This document shows positions 1 to 9,864 of a stretch of DNA of 64,000 nucleotides, one piece after another (position 1 is the stretch's first letter; each line of letters begins with the position of its first letter). Source of the DNA: Sphaerosporella brunnea (taxonomy: Eukaryota; Ascomycota; Pezizomycetes; Pezizales; Pyronemataceae); NCBI GenBank assembly GCA_008704415.1, contig VXIS01000129.1, positions 1-64,000 on the forward strand. Direction: 5' to 3'. The position numbers and the translations under genes are program-made. The notes under the pieces were generated by a model, which was not told where the DNA came from, searched no databases, and worked only from the letters and a program-made list of their open reading frames with translations.

Positions 1-2
1 CC

Positions 3-257
3 GATGATCCTTACCCGGGACAACGACACGACCCACCACCTCCGGTGGAGATTGAGGGCGAGCAGGAGTGGTTTGTCGATCAGATATTGGACTCCCGACT
101 GCATGGACGGTGGCGTAAGCTCCAGTATTTGGTCAAGTGGACCGGCTACGATCGGCCGAAGTGGGAACCAGCCGAGATGGTCAATGGTCTGGAAGCTATC
201 GATCGCTTCCACGAGGCCTATCCGGACAAGCCGGGGCCTCTGCCGGAAGATGAATGA
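3..257 (+). pseudogene. C-terminal chromodomain of a Ty3/gypsy (chromovirus) polyprotein, 5' part outside the window
   Basis: The frame is open from the left window edge to a stop at 255-257. A proline-rich linker (PPPP) is followed by a chromodomain core: EWFVDQILDSR, then LQYLVKWTGY, then WEPAEM. Chromodomains at the integrase C terminus define chromoviruses and are thought to direct integration to marked chromatin. The position fits: the stop is followed within 40 bp by a purine tract and the LTR. This segment shows no break, but only the last 84 residues are inside the window, so whether the element was intact cannot be judged. A related but decayed chromodomain lies at 63655-63790. Confidence 0.85.
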
Positions 258-279
258 GCTTCGCCGGAGCTCAGCCGTA

Positions 280-291
280 GGAGGGGGATAC
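280..291 (+). other. Polypurine tract of the chromovirus
   Basis: GGAGGGGGATA lies directly before the TGTCACGG start of the LTR. This is the expected plus-strand primer for Ty3/gypsy reverse transcription. Confidence 0.65.
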
Positions 292-803
292 TGTCACGGC
301 GCAAGTTGGATGGAGTCTTCCGACTAAGCTACCGGCTTTTACTCTCAATGAAATCGGCTGGAACTCTCAGATCTAAGGCTTCAAAGGATGCTGATTCATT
401 TGCTGTTCTCAAATTTACCCCCCCGTTGATGGTTGTCACGTGGTGAGGTTCGGAAGTGGGGGTTGTTTGTGGTGTCGTGATGAGGCTCTGTAGGGGGACT
501 CGGTGGGGTGGCTCCGAGCCGAGGTTATATTCGGCTACCACGTGGCGCGGCGCACCGCAGTCACGTGATTGCTATAAGGGGCCTTCGCTTCCGCTTTGTT
601 GTTTGTTTTCCCTTTCCTCTTTACTGAACCTTCGTATGTCAATCTGAGTACCTTCGTTCCAATCTGAATCCTGACCGTGCGCATCGCGCCTCTTGTCCTG
701 CCTCTTGTCCTGCCTTTGGATCTTGTCCCAGCTCTCGTTCTTGCCCCCTCTGTACGCGAGTACCTTGGGCCCCTCCAGTCTGTTCTCGACCCTCTCCGTT
801 ACA
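292..803 (+). repeat. 3' LTR of the chromovirus
   Basis: It starts TGTCACGGCGC and I place the end at ...CCGTTACA, giving TG...CA ends. The right limit is inferred by comparison with the inverted copy at 33295-33612. The two share the tract from CACGTGG through a pyrimidine-rich leader, CTTTACTGAACCTTCGT, and TACGCGAGTACCTTGGGCCCCT. The other copy lacks about 190 bp of the 5' half. The upstream LTR of this element is outside the window, so age cannot be estimated from the LTR pair. Confidence 0.7.
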
Positions 804-848
804 CAGACCTTGCGAGGGTCGCCCGGAACCTATTCGAGGCGCCTGGTG

Positions 849-1070
849 CACGTAACTCGCTTGTAATTATCTACACAATGAATCACTCGCATGTAATCTC
901 ACTGTAATCCCGTGCACAAACAATCACTGACATGTAATACCGTGCACAACTAATGACTCGCCTGTTATCTCATCGAGATTTCCTACACAACCAATCACTC
1001 GCATGTAATATCATGCCCAACTAATCACTCGCTTGTAATTACCTGCACAGCCAATGACTCGCTTGTGAGG
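849..1070 (+). repeat. Degenerate minisatellite, about 30-41 bp units
   Basis: Six to seven copies of a unit built on CACTCGCATGTAAT followed by a CCTGCACAACCAAT-like segment. Some units are extended by about 11 bp, so the period alternates between about 30 and 41 bp. There is no coding potential. It begins 46 bp after the LTR. Confidence 0.75.
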
Positions 1071-1369
1071 GTACCTTTATGAGGTTCTGGTATAGACGGC
1101 GTAATCATACCCGGTTGTATGCAAATACCTACACTGACCTTGACACTGCTCCAACGCCGGGTAGAAATTATACATGTACAATCGCAATACCCTTCACGTG
1201 TGACTGTCGCCACTAGCCATGGTGGTCGGCATGCCACATATATTAACCGTCGTCGTCCCGCATTGCAAAATAAGCTTTCGCGTACTTTCAATCCATTCAA
1301 ACGTTGTCTCCATGCCGTGTTTTCTCCAAAGCCCCCTTTCATGCTTCCCGTTTGGTGGAATCACAGGCT
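1071..1369. other. Unassigned spacer
   Basis: About 300 bp between the minisatellite and the first recognisable LINE sequence. Short open frames exist on both strands, but none resembles a known domain. Confidence 0.4.
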
Positions 1370-1459
1370 CGGACATAAACGGCATGTCGCAAGGCCAAGA
1401 GAAGGACGCTGAAGGCACCTGGCGCAACCTCGCAGCCGGGAGGCCGAAACACTGACTAG

Positions 1460-1744
1460 ATGGAGCTAGACCAAGAAGCAACGTGGATCTCGGAGTCACT
1501 GGTATCAGTCCTCCAACAGCACGCCAAGCCCCTCCGCATATGCGCACGCTCCAAGCGCTGGTGGAACGAGGACATAGACCAACTGAGACGAGTTCTCAGC
1601 GCAGTCAAACGCACCTTTCGGGGGCGACAAGGCACCACCAAACAGGCGGTCGCCAACGCGTGCATATTCCTCAGGGCCGCTATTCGCCGCGCCAAACGAG
1701 AACACTGGTTCAACTTCCTGCAGAGTGCAGCCCAGCCGACGGAT
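1460..1744 (+). pseudogene. LINE ORF2 linker between endonuclease and RT
   Basis: The reading frame contains KPLRICARSKRWW, then QLRRVLSAVKR, then LRAAIRRAKREHW. This Arg/Trp-rich helical region precedes the RT in Tad-clade LINEs. The same block recurs at 46920-47150 and, badly decayed, at 50325-50470. The match gives strand and position within ORF2. The frame is lost soon after the AKREHW motif. Confidence 0.8.
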
Positions 1745-1921
1745 AGAAAGCCCTGTGCTACGCAAACGGAGCCTCCACTGAAGCCGAGGGTTGGTCCCTG
1801 ACGGGTCAGGACGGTACCACAGCGACGACGGACAATGAAAAGAGCGCCATGATGGCCAAACAGGCCGCCAGCAGACGATTGGTCGGACTATGAGCTCGAT
1901 CAGCTCGGACGTGACGTCGAA

Positions 1922-3262
1922 GTGGAAACCGACGAGGTGGAACGGGCGGGCTATGCTCAAGCATCACGGTCGGCTGTCGGCCCCGACAAGCTGGGACCGC
2001 CAGCCGTCAAGCTTGTATGGAAATGGCACGCTGACAGCCTCACAGGGGCTGTCCGTGCAGGCGTCTGGCAAGGCCATCAACCGAAATCGTGGCGGCTAGC
2101 CACCGGTGTAGTCATTCCTAAGCCCGGCAAAGACGGCTCCTCCAAGGCCAGATCGCATCGAGTCATCTCTCTCCTATGCTGCCTTGGCAAGGTCATAGAG
2201 CGGGTAGTGACAGGCAGGCTGACACTCGCCGCCGAAGCCGGTACCTGGCTTCATAGGGTGGTCAATTTGGACGCCGAACCGGAACGGCCGCAGTGGAAGC
2301 TGTGGCCGTGCTCATCGATCAAGCCCATTCAGCATGAGAAGATCCACGCAAACAGATTGTTTGCGTCCTCCTGATGGACGTCAAGTACGCTTTTGATCAT
2401 GTTGCCAAAGCAGTGCTTGCTAACGCTTGGTGCACCGCACAGCCTAATACAATGGACGGCTTCCTTCAGAAGGACCGCTGGGTCAGCATGGAGGAAGAAG
2501 GACAGCTCATCGACCCTTTGGCGATCGATACTGGCCTGCTCAGGGATCCCCGATATCCCCCATGCTCTTTGCCATCTAATGATGCGGCCTTGTCCCCGCA
2601 GTAGAAGGTGAAGTGAATGCAGACACGGACAATGAAGCGTTTGCGCTGTCATACGCTGACGACATTGCCTGGTTAGCAATAGGAGGCACCGTGGCCGACG
2701 TTATGAAGACCCTTTACCGCTGCGCAGCACCAAGCCTACGCTGGGCCGATGAAAATGCCGTGGCCTTCGATGTGAGCAAGACGGAAGCGCTCCTCCTGAC
2801 TGGAAAACGGAAGCTACCCGCTATGACGGTCACCGTGGCCGGCTCCCCCGTGCTATCCAACAAGCAGGCAACTCATTCTCCTGACGTTTTCCTGGATAGC
2901 GCTGACGCTACTCTATCCCCATAACGTCCGCAAGGGCAAAGCCAGAGCAGCGGAAGCCAGAATCAAATCCCTGTCTGGGAAGCTCGGTTTAGCGCCGGAA
3001 AACGTCAGGCGCATCCAAGTCGCAGCCGTTCAGGCAGTGGCTTTGGACGGAGCTGAACTGTGGTTCGACGGCGGCCCGAAGTGCGGTTAAAAGGGCCGGC
3101 TGGCCGAATTTCAGAAACTCCTCAACAGGCACGCAAGAACGATTGTCGGTGCTCTGCCCTCGTCGGCTCTCGGATCACTCTTAGACGAGTGTCATCCTTC
3201 GGACACCCATACCATCCTGTCCCACGGAGTCCGACGCTTTGCGGCCCGACACGGAGCGACAC
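1922..3262 (+). pseudogene. LINE reverse transcriptase, frameshifted
   Basis: RT blocks appear in order but in several frames: IPKPGKDG (about 2115), a DVKYAFDHV-like motif A (2374-2405), the catalytic YADD box (2652-2663, intact, in LSYADDIAWLA), a thumb region (NAVAFDVSKTEALLL), and the RT C-terminal LNRHARTIVGALPSS (about 3122). The protein would copy its own RNA at a nicked target by target-primed reverse transcription. At least four frame changes and a large loss around 2250-2370 make it non-functional. Confidence 0.85.
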
Positions 3263-3327
3263 AGACGGGCAACCGCGCAGGCACCGGTAGCGGGTCTGCC
3301 GTGGGCCTGGGGGTAGTATAGTCTCTT

Positions 3328-3402
3328 CTGTCAATATATGTGTCATGGCTGCAAGCGGCCGTATACCATATGATTAAAACAAAAAAAAACAAAAAAACAC
3401 AT
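3328..3402 (+). other. LINE 3' end: terminal hairpin and A-rich tail
   Basis: The hairpin GGCTGCAAGCGGCC at 3347-3360 (one G:U pair) is followed by TATGATTAAAAC and an A-rich run. It is the reference for eight such ends in the window. See the finding on LINE 3' hairpins. Confidence 0.85.
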
Positions 3403-4820
3403 TGTTCACATCTAATTTGGCTCCATTTAAACTCGGACTATGTGGCGAACACGAATGCAGACTGATATTGCGTCATGGGGTGAACTGTGCGCCTGGTTAT
3501 TGTGAATACTGGGCTTCTGCGGCTTGTTCTTGGCTATTTGATTACCGTTACGGCGAGTTCAACATTGACACCCCGCGTGCGCGCCGTCCCACGCAGCAGC
3601 CTGCAGCGTATGCCATCTTGAGTGAAGGAATAACGCGGGGATGTGAGACACATATCCCATAGATGCTCACTGACTTCTCCTCTCCCTCTCCATCCTATAC
3701 ACAGAATGGCCATACAGTTCGTTTGGTCGAAGCAGTGGCGGCGCTGCTCGAGGTTTAAATGTGCGTTTATTCATCGATCGCATAAAGCGGCAGTGAGTCA
3801 GGCAGAGGGATCCTAGTTATTATGTTTACGAATTGTAAGTCCCTGCCACGCGAACTGCATGCATGCTGCGCACGGACTATTCAATACTGCGACGCGGGAA
3901 ATCAATGTCAGCACACGCACCGCCTTGGAACCAGGATGATGAAATCTGCCCACCAGCACTCCGAGTTCCTTTGCGGAAACCAATGGGGCCTGTACGCTGT
4001 CTTAATTTGCAATCTTGCCGGGCTTTTGAACTCACGGAAGCTGAGATCATGAACGCAGTGATTTCATGGCCGTTTGAAAAGTCCATATTTCTCGCCCCGG
4101 ACTGGTCTTCTCCACGCGCGACACCGCAAATGCCTAGGTCCAGATTCATGATCCTAACATAGCGATGAAAACTGCCAGTAGCCTGCACGCCTATCGAGTT
4201 ATCATGATAATCCCAGTCACTACGCGTGCGAGATGATGGGATTTGCTAGGGATAACGGCTACCCACAACCGGGCTCTGCTCCTCCGCCATCCGAAACGAC
4301 AGTCCAGGGCGGTCCCCGGCGGCATTGGCTGCTGCTTGACCGAGCATCGTGCGGAGGCTGAAGGTGGTGTTCAAGCGTCCAAACAGCGGCCTGCAATGGT
4401 GTATCCATGATCAAGCGTGGCGCAATGGCCAACCAGCAACTCGTGACCCGAACCACTCAACGGTGTCAAGGAAGGTTCCATACCGGCGAAGAGGGAGTGA
4501 TTTTTTGCCCGGTCAGGTTGTCGGTGGTGGTTGTCGCGGGCTTTGTTGGTGATGACCGGTACAGTCCTTGGTGTTTGTGGTGTCGCAACATATTGCATTC
4601 CATTGCAGTGGGTGAGATTCAATGCCGAACTGCTGTTTACAATAGCAGCAACTGCATGATCCACGCCGTCTTGAAGTCTTGGGTGGAACAAAGATATCGT
4701 GAAGAGTGCGACGTCCTGATTTGAATCCTTTCACTCATATGTGGTTAATTAACCCTCTATGAGCGTTGCCACGTGGGCTTCCTTTGAAATTCAGCGGAAC
4801 GCGCTGAGTGTATACAGGTT
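3403..4820. other. Unassigned, no gene seen
   Basis: No domain, terminal repeat or tandem structure that I can recognise. Open frames up to about 100 codons occur on both strands, overlap each other and lack recognisable motifs. This could be very old transposon sequence. Confidence 0.4.
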
Positions 4821-5219
4821 GTGCATGAGGGCGTGTATTGGCTGTTTGAACACTGCGAGTTGGACGGTATCTATGAGCATCCGCATTTCGTCTGGGAAAA
4901 CAGAGTCGCCAAGCACAGTTTTTGGCAGGGGGAGCACACGCCATATCCAGACTGCTTCATGCGGGGCCACGGCCTCAGGGCCTCGGCGGTGGAAATGGAG
5001 GATCCAAACCGCACGATCGATCCTGAGAGGTTCCTACAGAGCAAAGACAAAGCGGCCACTGCGAATCGAAAGAAGGCTGCGTCACCGACGAAGCGAGGTC
5101 TCTCGGGAGCAGCACTGGGAAACCTGACCATGAAGAGACCGAGACTTGCGGCGCAAGGAAGATCTCTGTCCGAAATGGCGCCGAGCTCGACTGTGACACG
5201 AGGAGTGAATGGTATCTAG
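4821..5219 (+). pseudogene. Unknown 132-codon open frame
   Basis: The frame has a compositionally protein-like N-terminal half (YWLFEHCELDGIYEHPHFVW, then FWQGEHTPYPDC) followed by a basic, Ala/Lys-rich tail (KKAASPTKRG). The first codon is GTG, not ATG, so it is an internal exon or a fragment rather than a complete gene. I do not recognise the family. It lies about 190 bp upstream of the kinesin-like frame on the same strand and could be a neighbouring exon or unrelated. Confidence 0.25.
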
Positions 5220-5407
5220 TGAAGCTCGCAGTTATCTATATATGCACTTTGATTAGCCAGTTAGACACATTTCTCGTTCCAATCACCATCCTACAACCTA
5301 CGATCTACCATCCTACCGAAACAAGCTACGTTCTACCAATCTCACCTTCACATTTGAAAGTATCCAATCTAAGTACCGGCTGGCTTGAGTGCGGCTGCAG
5401 TCTCTAG

Positions 5408-6711
5408 TTGTGGATTGGCAAGGCCGCTGGTTGGTGGAAGAAGCTGTCGACGGCGCGGGAGGCATTGGATCGCAGACGTGCGGAAGAGGTTGATGGTGAC
5501 ATATCTGATGAGGACGAACTCGTGTGCGACGAGGCTGATGCCGTTGAGCGCGATATAGCCGGTCTGCCTGCTCAGAACGAACTCTTGCTGATGTCGTCGA
5601 GCGCGACATGGCCTGTCTCCCTGCTGAGAACGAACTTTTCAGCAATGACACCGAGGTTGTTGAGTACGACGAAGACTTTGCCGACTTCACCGGTGCTCTC
5701 GTCGACACTGAGGGTGAGGTCGTCGAGAACAACGACTTCGCCGCTTTGCTTGCGAAGCTCGACGTCGTGGGCAACAAGGCCGAGGATCAGTCCAAGTTTC
5801 AGCCCAGGGCTCATGGCTTGCTCCCCGCGATGAGTGCTTACGGCGGAAACTCCAGTCTGCCTCCGCAGTTCATTAGGCTGGCTAGTCCCGTCAATCCTGA
5901 AGACCGCCAACGGCAACTCCAGCAGCAGGACGATGCAGTGACGGCTGACCAAGGTGCCCAAGAGATGGCAACCTGGGACAAGGCACTCTTAGGACGCCGT
6001 GTCACCAGCATTGCATGTATCCGCTAGCTACCGGAGGATAAGACCATCGGCTGGACTCCAGGATCCAACGAGATCACCTACGGTGCGAATGCGATCTGCC
6101 GCTTCGACGCTGTTTGCCTCGTTTCGTCATTTGCGCCCGGGATGGCGAGCTTGCTCGCCGACCGGGATGCAGATCACCCGCTGGTGCTGTTGCTCTGTGG
6201 CCAGTCCAGCAGCGGAAAGACGTGGCTCGCGCGCAAACTTCTTGAACCGTTAGAAGGCGCAGATATCTTCAGTACTTCGTTCGAAGATGGAGCGGCCAAG
6301 CGTACAATTCCACCGTCGGATGACAAACGCCGCGCAGTGAAACTGACGAAGCGGCTGCTTGACGAGTTGCCCAAATGGTCGAAGACTGAGAATACCGCTG
6401 CGAACGAGAGTTCCTCACGCGCTGTGGTTGGCTATCGCATGGGCGGTCTTTTGTTGATCGACATGCCAGGCGGTGAAGGGGTTGGTGATCGCCCTCAGGA
6501 AACGATCAGGATCAAGGCCACAAATACGGAGGTGTTGGATACCCTGCATCATTTCCGCAAGACGGGGAAGGTCATCAACTAATACTTCCGCAACAACCGC
6601 GCCGTGGGTGAGTTCTTCGTTAAAACCTTGAGAAACCCGGAGTTTGTGTCCTTGTCCCGACGGTGGCGCGGGACACGGACGTCGGCAACTCAAAGGCTTT
6701 CGAGCCTTTGA
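5408..6711 (+). pseudogene. Divergent kinesin-like motor protein, broken
   Basis: An acidic N-terminal part (5408-5600) carries two copies of an ERD-A-LPA-NEL motif. It then shifts frame near 5590 into a frame open to 6711 except for TAG at 6025-6027 and TAA at 6580-6582. That frame holds three nucleotide-sensing motifs in kinesin order: P-loop GQSSSGKT (6199-6222), a switch I-like NESSSRA (6403-6423) and a switch II-like DMPGGE (6460-6477). After these come E-x-I-(x)-NTEVL-like and YFRNNRAVGEFF segments that resemble the kinesin INxSL and YRxSxLT helices. Spacings (about 68 and 19 residues) are shorter than in canonical motors. Kinesins walk on microtubules using ATP. The identity is inferred from motif order only, and another P-loop NTPase is possible. 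Confidence 0.42.
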
Positions 6712-6782
6712 AGGATCGATTCCAGGGGCAGCGGTCGCAGCAGCCCTACCGGCATCATTCGCCTCATGTTGTCTGGACTAAC

Positions 6783-6894
6783 GGGGAGGAGCAGCAGCGG
6801 GGAGAGGAGGAAAAGAGGAGGGACGGGGACAGGAGGAGGAGGAACAAGAGGAGGGAGGGGGAGAACTGGGGAAAGGTGGTGGAAAGGTGTAGCT
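6783..6894 (+). repeat. Purine-only GGA/GAG-rich tract
   Basis: About 110 bp almost entirely purine on the plus strand, with many G-runs (GGAGGAGG, GGGGGAG). It can form triplex or quadruplex DNA and could block replication. It lies between the kinesin-like relic and a LINE tail. It reads as a Glu/Arg-rich low-complexity frame, which I do not regard as a gene. Confidence 0.6.
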
Positions 6895-6904
6895 AAATAA
6901 TTTA

Positions 6905-6990
6905 ATTTTTTCCAATCGGCGTGGTTCGGTTTGGTTTGGTTTTAATCATGATGTATCCGGCCGCTTGCGGCCATGACATGTGGCTATATA
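6905..6990 (-). mobile_element. LINE 3' end only, minus strand
   Basis: The T-rich run and GTTTTAATCATGATGTAT are followed by the hairpin GGCCGCTTGCGGCC at 6959-6972. This is the reverse complement of the LINE tail at 3328-3402. No ORF2 sequence is attached; the copy is severely 5'-truncated. Confidence 0.8.
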
Positions 6991-7016
6991 CAAAAAGAAG
7001 GGGAGCTACAGGTGCG

Positions 7017-8004
7017 TAGAGCTGTGCACCGGGCGACGGGTCGGGGCGCGGGCGGGCGGAGCGCGACGATGTGGGTCGGGGCACGACGGGGTGGATTGGG
7101 GCACGACAGGGTGGGTCGGGGCAGGACGAGGTGCGATGGGGTAGGTACATCGGGGTGGCATCTGGGCAGCATCGGGGGGAGAGTGATGTATGCCGGACAT
7201 TCTGGGCCGCTACACTGAACAATCCGAGTGGCACACAAGGTACTCATTTGAGATCACGGCCGCGCTGGCGTTACACCTCGCGCACAACAGCTAAGAAAAT
7301 CAAAGGACTGCACCGTTACAAAACCTCCGGGCAAGTCATGTGAGCAAATTGACCATTCCAAAATGTACGCCGCCTCAACGACCGGTGTTCCACGTCGCTC
7401 CGAGTGCGGGCTGTATGTTTGCAACACCAAATCGAACCCCAAGACGCCCGGTTTCCACCAGGCGCGAAGCGTCACCAGTGCCTGCAGGGGTTCCTGCGAC
7501 ATTGCCGCCTGATGCGGACCTTGAGCGTTGCTAGCAGTGGAAAAGGCACGTTTCAACGGCGCCGTTGTAGCAAGAGCAAATTAGTACAGCCCAGGAGCGG
7601 AAAGCAGTGGCATTGATGATATGCCTTGTGCCTAGAAAAAGTCTTTCCCCATCAGAGCGAGGCGCGGAAATAAATACTCACCGCTCGCTCGCTACCAGAG
7701 AAGGACATTCAATTTGAAGCGGCGGGCCCATATCTCCGCCGACATGGGAGGCATCTACCGATTGTGTTCAAGTTCGTCGGCAGGTATCGCGGCCTGAGCC
7801 GCCAACACATGCCCCTCCCAGCCGTCGAACGAGGTACACCAGGAGCGTCTCCTGATGTCGTCGATGGGCTGTACGCGAGTTCGGGGTATTCGGGGTCGGA
7901 CGAGGTGGCCGGGGCGCGGCGAGGTGGATCGGGGTGGGCAACGCTTTCTCCGCCTCGTCGAGCCTTGTGCCCCGTCAGGGCGCCCCGACCCGTGCACAGC
8001 TCCG
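7017..8004 (-). mobile_element. hAT-D element with transposase fragment, 8-bp TSD
   Basis: Termini are TAGAGCTGTGCACC and the inverted GTGCACAGCTCCG. They are flanked by near-identical 8-mers, CAGGTGCG (7009-7016) and CAGGTCCG (8005-8012). Both ends are GC-rich with repeated GGGGC/GGTGG motifs. Relative to the 370-bp MITE at 20361-20730, this copy carries about 570 extra internal bp (roughly 7255-7835), including part of a transposase on the minus strand. It is therefore a less-deleted relative of the MITE. Confidence 0.8.
7425..7556 (-). pseudogene. hAT-D transposase C-terminal dimerisation domain fragment
   Basis: The minus frame reads RAFSTASN, then LQALVTLRAWWKPGVLGFD. This is the C-terminal hAT dimerisation region (ERxFSxAG ... 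LxxLxxWW), where hAT transposases dimerise. It matches the better-preserved fragment at 43260-43671 (AERLFSAAGN ... LQALITLRAWWKQGVLGFD), which ties that transposase to the hAT-D termini. The ancestral SxERxF motif is altered and the protein is truncated. Confidence 0.7.
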
Positions 8005-8216
8005 CAGGTCCGTAATAATGAAAAGTGCTGAACAACTACCAAGCGTCGGACTACCAAGTGTCGCGAGAGAGCGACAGCATGCCCTGATACGGTCGGGACA
8101 GCTGGGGCGTATTCTTGCAGGGAGAGCATTCTGCCATGCAATATCCATTCATCCTACACAGCGCGGTTGGTGTGGCGTTTTCCTGCGGCCCTTTCAGCAG
8201 GCTCAAGCCGTGCACA

Positions 8217-8280
8217 GCTCTACCATTCTGGGGCGGAGCAAGCGCCTAGCTCTACCGTTCCGGAGCAAAGCGCCAGCGTG
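8217..8280 (+). repeat. Short tandem duplication, about 32 bp
   Basis: Two degenerate copies of AGCTCTACC-TTC-GG-GC-AAGCGCC in tandem, next to a GTGCACAGCTCTA motif that resembles a hAT-D terminus (about 8211-8225). It may be the eroded end of a further hAT-D copy. Confidence 0.45.
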
Positions 8281-8300
8281 TTGGCATCCACAGGCGAGGT

Positions 8301-8954
8301 ATGGTCTGTGCGCCAATCACTGCAGCCGCACACATAGTCCCGGTTGGGCGTCCAGACATCTGGTCTTACGGTACGTTTCTGCATGCCATCTGCCAGGAGC
8401 GCACGCTCTTCCGTGCTGCGGACAGTCATATTCTGGCGGCCCAGAACGCAGTCGAAAACGGTATCATGTTGAGACAGGAACTGCATTCCATGCTCTACCG
8501 CTTTTTCTGGGGAGTGCATGCCAGGTCTATGCGGCTGGTCGTGTTCGTCGCCGTCCAGGAGCTCATTCCATTCCACGGCATGGTCTTGCGGCCTCGCCAG
8601 AGAATCGGTTGGCCACTGAAAGCCGTATGGAATTGGCAGTGGCAGCAGTGCGTGGTGCGCTGGCTGCGGGGGCAGGGGGAGCTGTCAGAATTTAAATACT
8701 ACGATTCGGACGCTTACCACGCCGTTGTGGTCTCGGATGAGGCCGACATGGATCATAAGGTTGAGGAGCTGTATGATTGGGAGGGAGAAAACCGAGGTCG
8801 CTCTCGTCTACGCAGGTCGATTCTTTGCAAATTCCGCAACAATGAGGACACGGCTGGTGCTCAACACAAGGTGGCCTTCCCGCGAGTTGAAGATACAATC
8901 ATGCCGCAGGAGAAGGACTCAGTAGGTTGGCTTCACCCTCTGCCACAGCAATGA
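8301..8954 (+). CDS. Unknown 217-codon open frame
   Basis: The frame is open for 217 codons from an ATG. The middle is protein-like and hydrophobic/aromatic (LYRFFWGVHARS, VFVAVQELIPF, AVWNWQWQQCVVRWL), followed by an acidic stretch (VSDEADMDHKVEELYDWEGE) and a basic patch. No motif lets me name it. The region is GC-rich, so a long chance frame is possible. Further overlapping frames continue to about 9166. It could be a real gene, a pseudogene or part of an unrecognised transposon. Confidence 0.25.
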   Translation: MVCAPITAAAHIVPVGRPDIWSYGTFLHAICQERTLFRAADSHILAAQNAVENGIMLRQELHSMLYRFFWGVHARSMRLVVFVAVQELIPFHGMVLRPRQRIGWPLKAVWNWQWQQCVVRWLRGQGELSEFKYYDSDAYHAVVVSDEADMDHKVEELYDWEGENRGRSRLRRSILCKFRNNEDTAGAQHKVAFPRVEDTIMPQEKDSVGWLHPLPQQ

Positions 8955-9166
8955 CTCACAAACGATACAGCAACGTGGAATCGGCGATACCGGAAGAGCA
9001 ATCATCACCCAGACTCGAGCGCACAGTGCCAGCCCGTCCCGTAGGACCGAGGAGACGGGCATCCATCGTCAGGTCCGCGAGAATACAAACACAGCACATG
9101 GCCCCACATCCCGTACGCGCAGTCGCAGCAACAGTGCTCCACCAACCGCCAAGAAAGCACGACTAG

Positions 9167-9603
9167 TCGGCGACACAATCTTACTGCAGCGCAGTTCCGT
9201 GCTCCACTCCGAGAAGGTCAAGATGCTTGTATAACATTCTCTCCATCCCCGTTATATTGCTGTTAACGTCTCCGCAGCCTATCGGCCGCCCGCGTCCTGA
9301 GGTCAAGAAGTTTCCTAGCGTCGGCCAGATGGCGGGTCATAAGCACGCGGTTATGATCTAGGATGAGCTGTGCCTGCTTTTTCGGGGAATAGTTTCCCGT
9401 TCACTAAAGTAATTCTTCGCTGCGCTGGTAATCGAGAATACGTTAAGCACACATAAAAATTCCATCGCCGAGTATCGTGCGGGTCTTTCCGTCGCTCAGT
9501 AGAGGCCGAATCGCCACAGAGCGATGTTATATCGGAACAAACAACCATCCGTAAATATTATCCGAACAACAAATTTCAATTACTTCCCCTCCATAGTAAA
9601 TAT
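9167..9603. other. Unassigned spacer
   Basis: No gene or repeat seen. The 3' end is AT-rich (9550-9610) and may contain the terminator of the minus-strand gene that ends at 9604. Confidence 0.35.
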
Positions 9604-9864
9604 TTAAAAAAAGCCCCGCAAATTCTCAGCGTTGAAAGCGTTTTCCTCGAACTTCCCCGGGACCCCCGTGCAATCGAATCTGTGCACACATTTCCAGAAC
9701 GGACACGGATCGCGCTGGCACTCGGCGCAGCGCGACTTGTCCTTGGACTCGGCTCGGAGGATGTTGTGAGCCCACTGGCAGTGGCAGCAAATCCAGTCTG
9801 TAAACCAGATCTCGGTATAGGCGCCTTGGAAGCCGGCGGTTGTGTAGTGGTTGAGTGCGCACAT
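9604..9864 (-). CDS. Small cysteine-rich, probably zinc-binding protein (86 aa)
   Basis: An intact frame from ATG (9864) to a stop at 9604. It has ordered Cys pairs: WICCHC near residue 24, then CAEC and DPC near 46-54, then a further Cys after FWK and another in DCTG. This fits a small structural zinc site of the type seen in many uncharacterised fungal proteins. The start is preceded by CCGAAGCAGAC, an acceptable context. There is no signal peptide. It is one of very few unbroken frames in the window and is AT-flanked, as a small gene would be. Function unknown. It might be the second exon of a longer gene. Confidence 0.5.
   Translation of the reverse strand: MCALNHYTTAGFQGAYTEIWFTDWICCHCQWAHNILRAESKDKSRCAECQRDPCPFWKCVHRFDCTGVPGKFEENAFNAENLRGFF

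Larger units (their letters stand above)
1370..3402 (+). mobile_element. Tad-like LINE copy A, 5'-truncated, ORF2 relic
   Basis: The copy keeps the linker after the endonuclease, most of the reverse transcriptase and the 3' tail. RNase H and the terminal zinc knuckle are missing: the RT C-terminal sequence runs directly into 3' UTR sequence near 3270. It ends in the family hairpin and an A-rich tail. Frameshifts and stops break it throughout. The same family is found at 12303-12760 (minus), 24300-27030, 46800-48357 and 48358-57895. Confidence 0.85.

Noticed and set aside
6982..7247. Proline/arginine-rich frames between 6980 and 7250
   Set aside because: They fall in the GC-rich subterminal repeats of a hAT-D element and reflect repeated GGGGC/GGTGG words.
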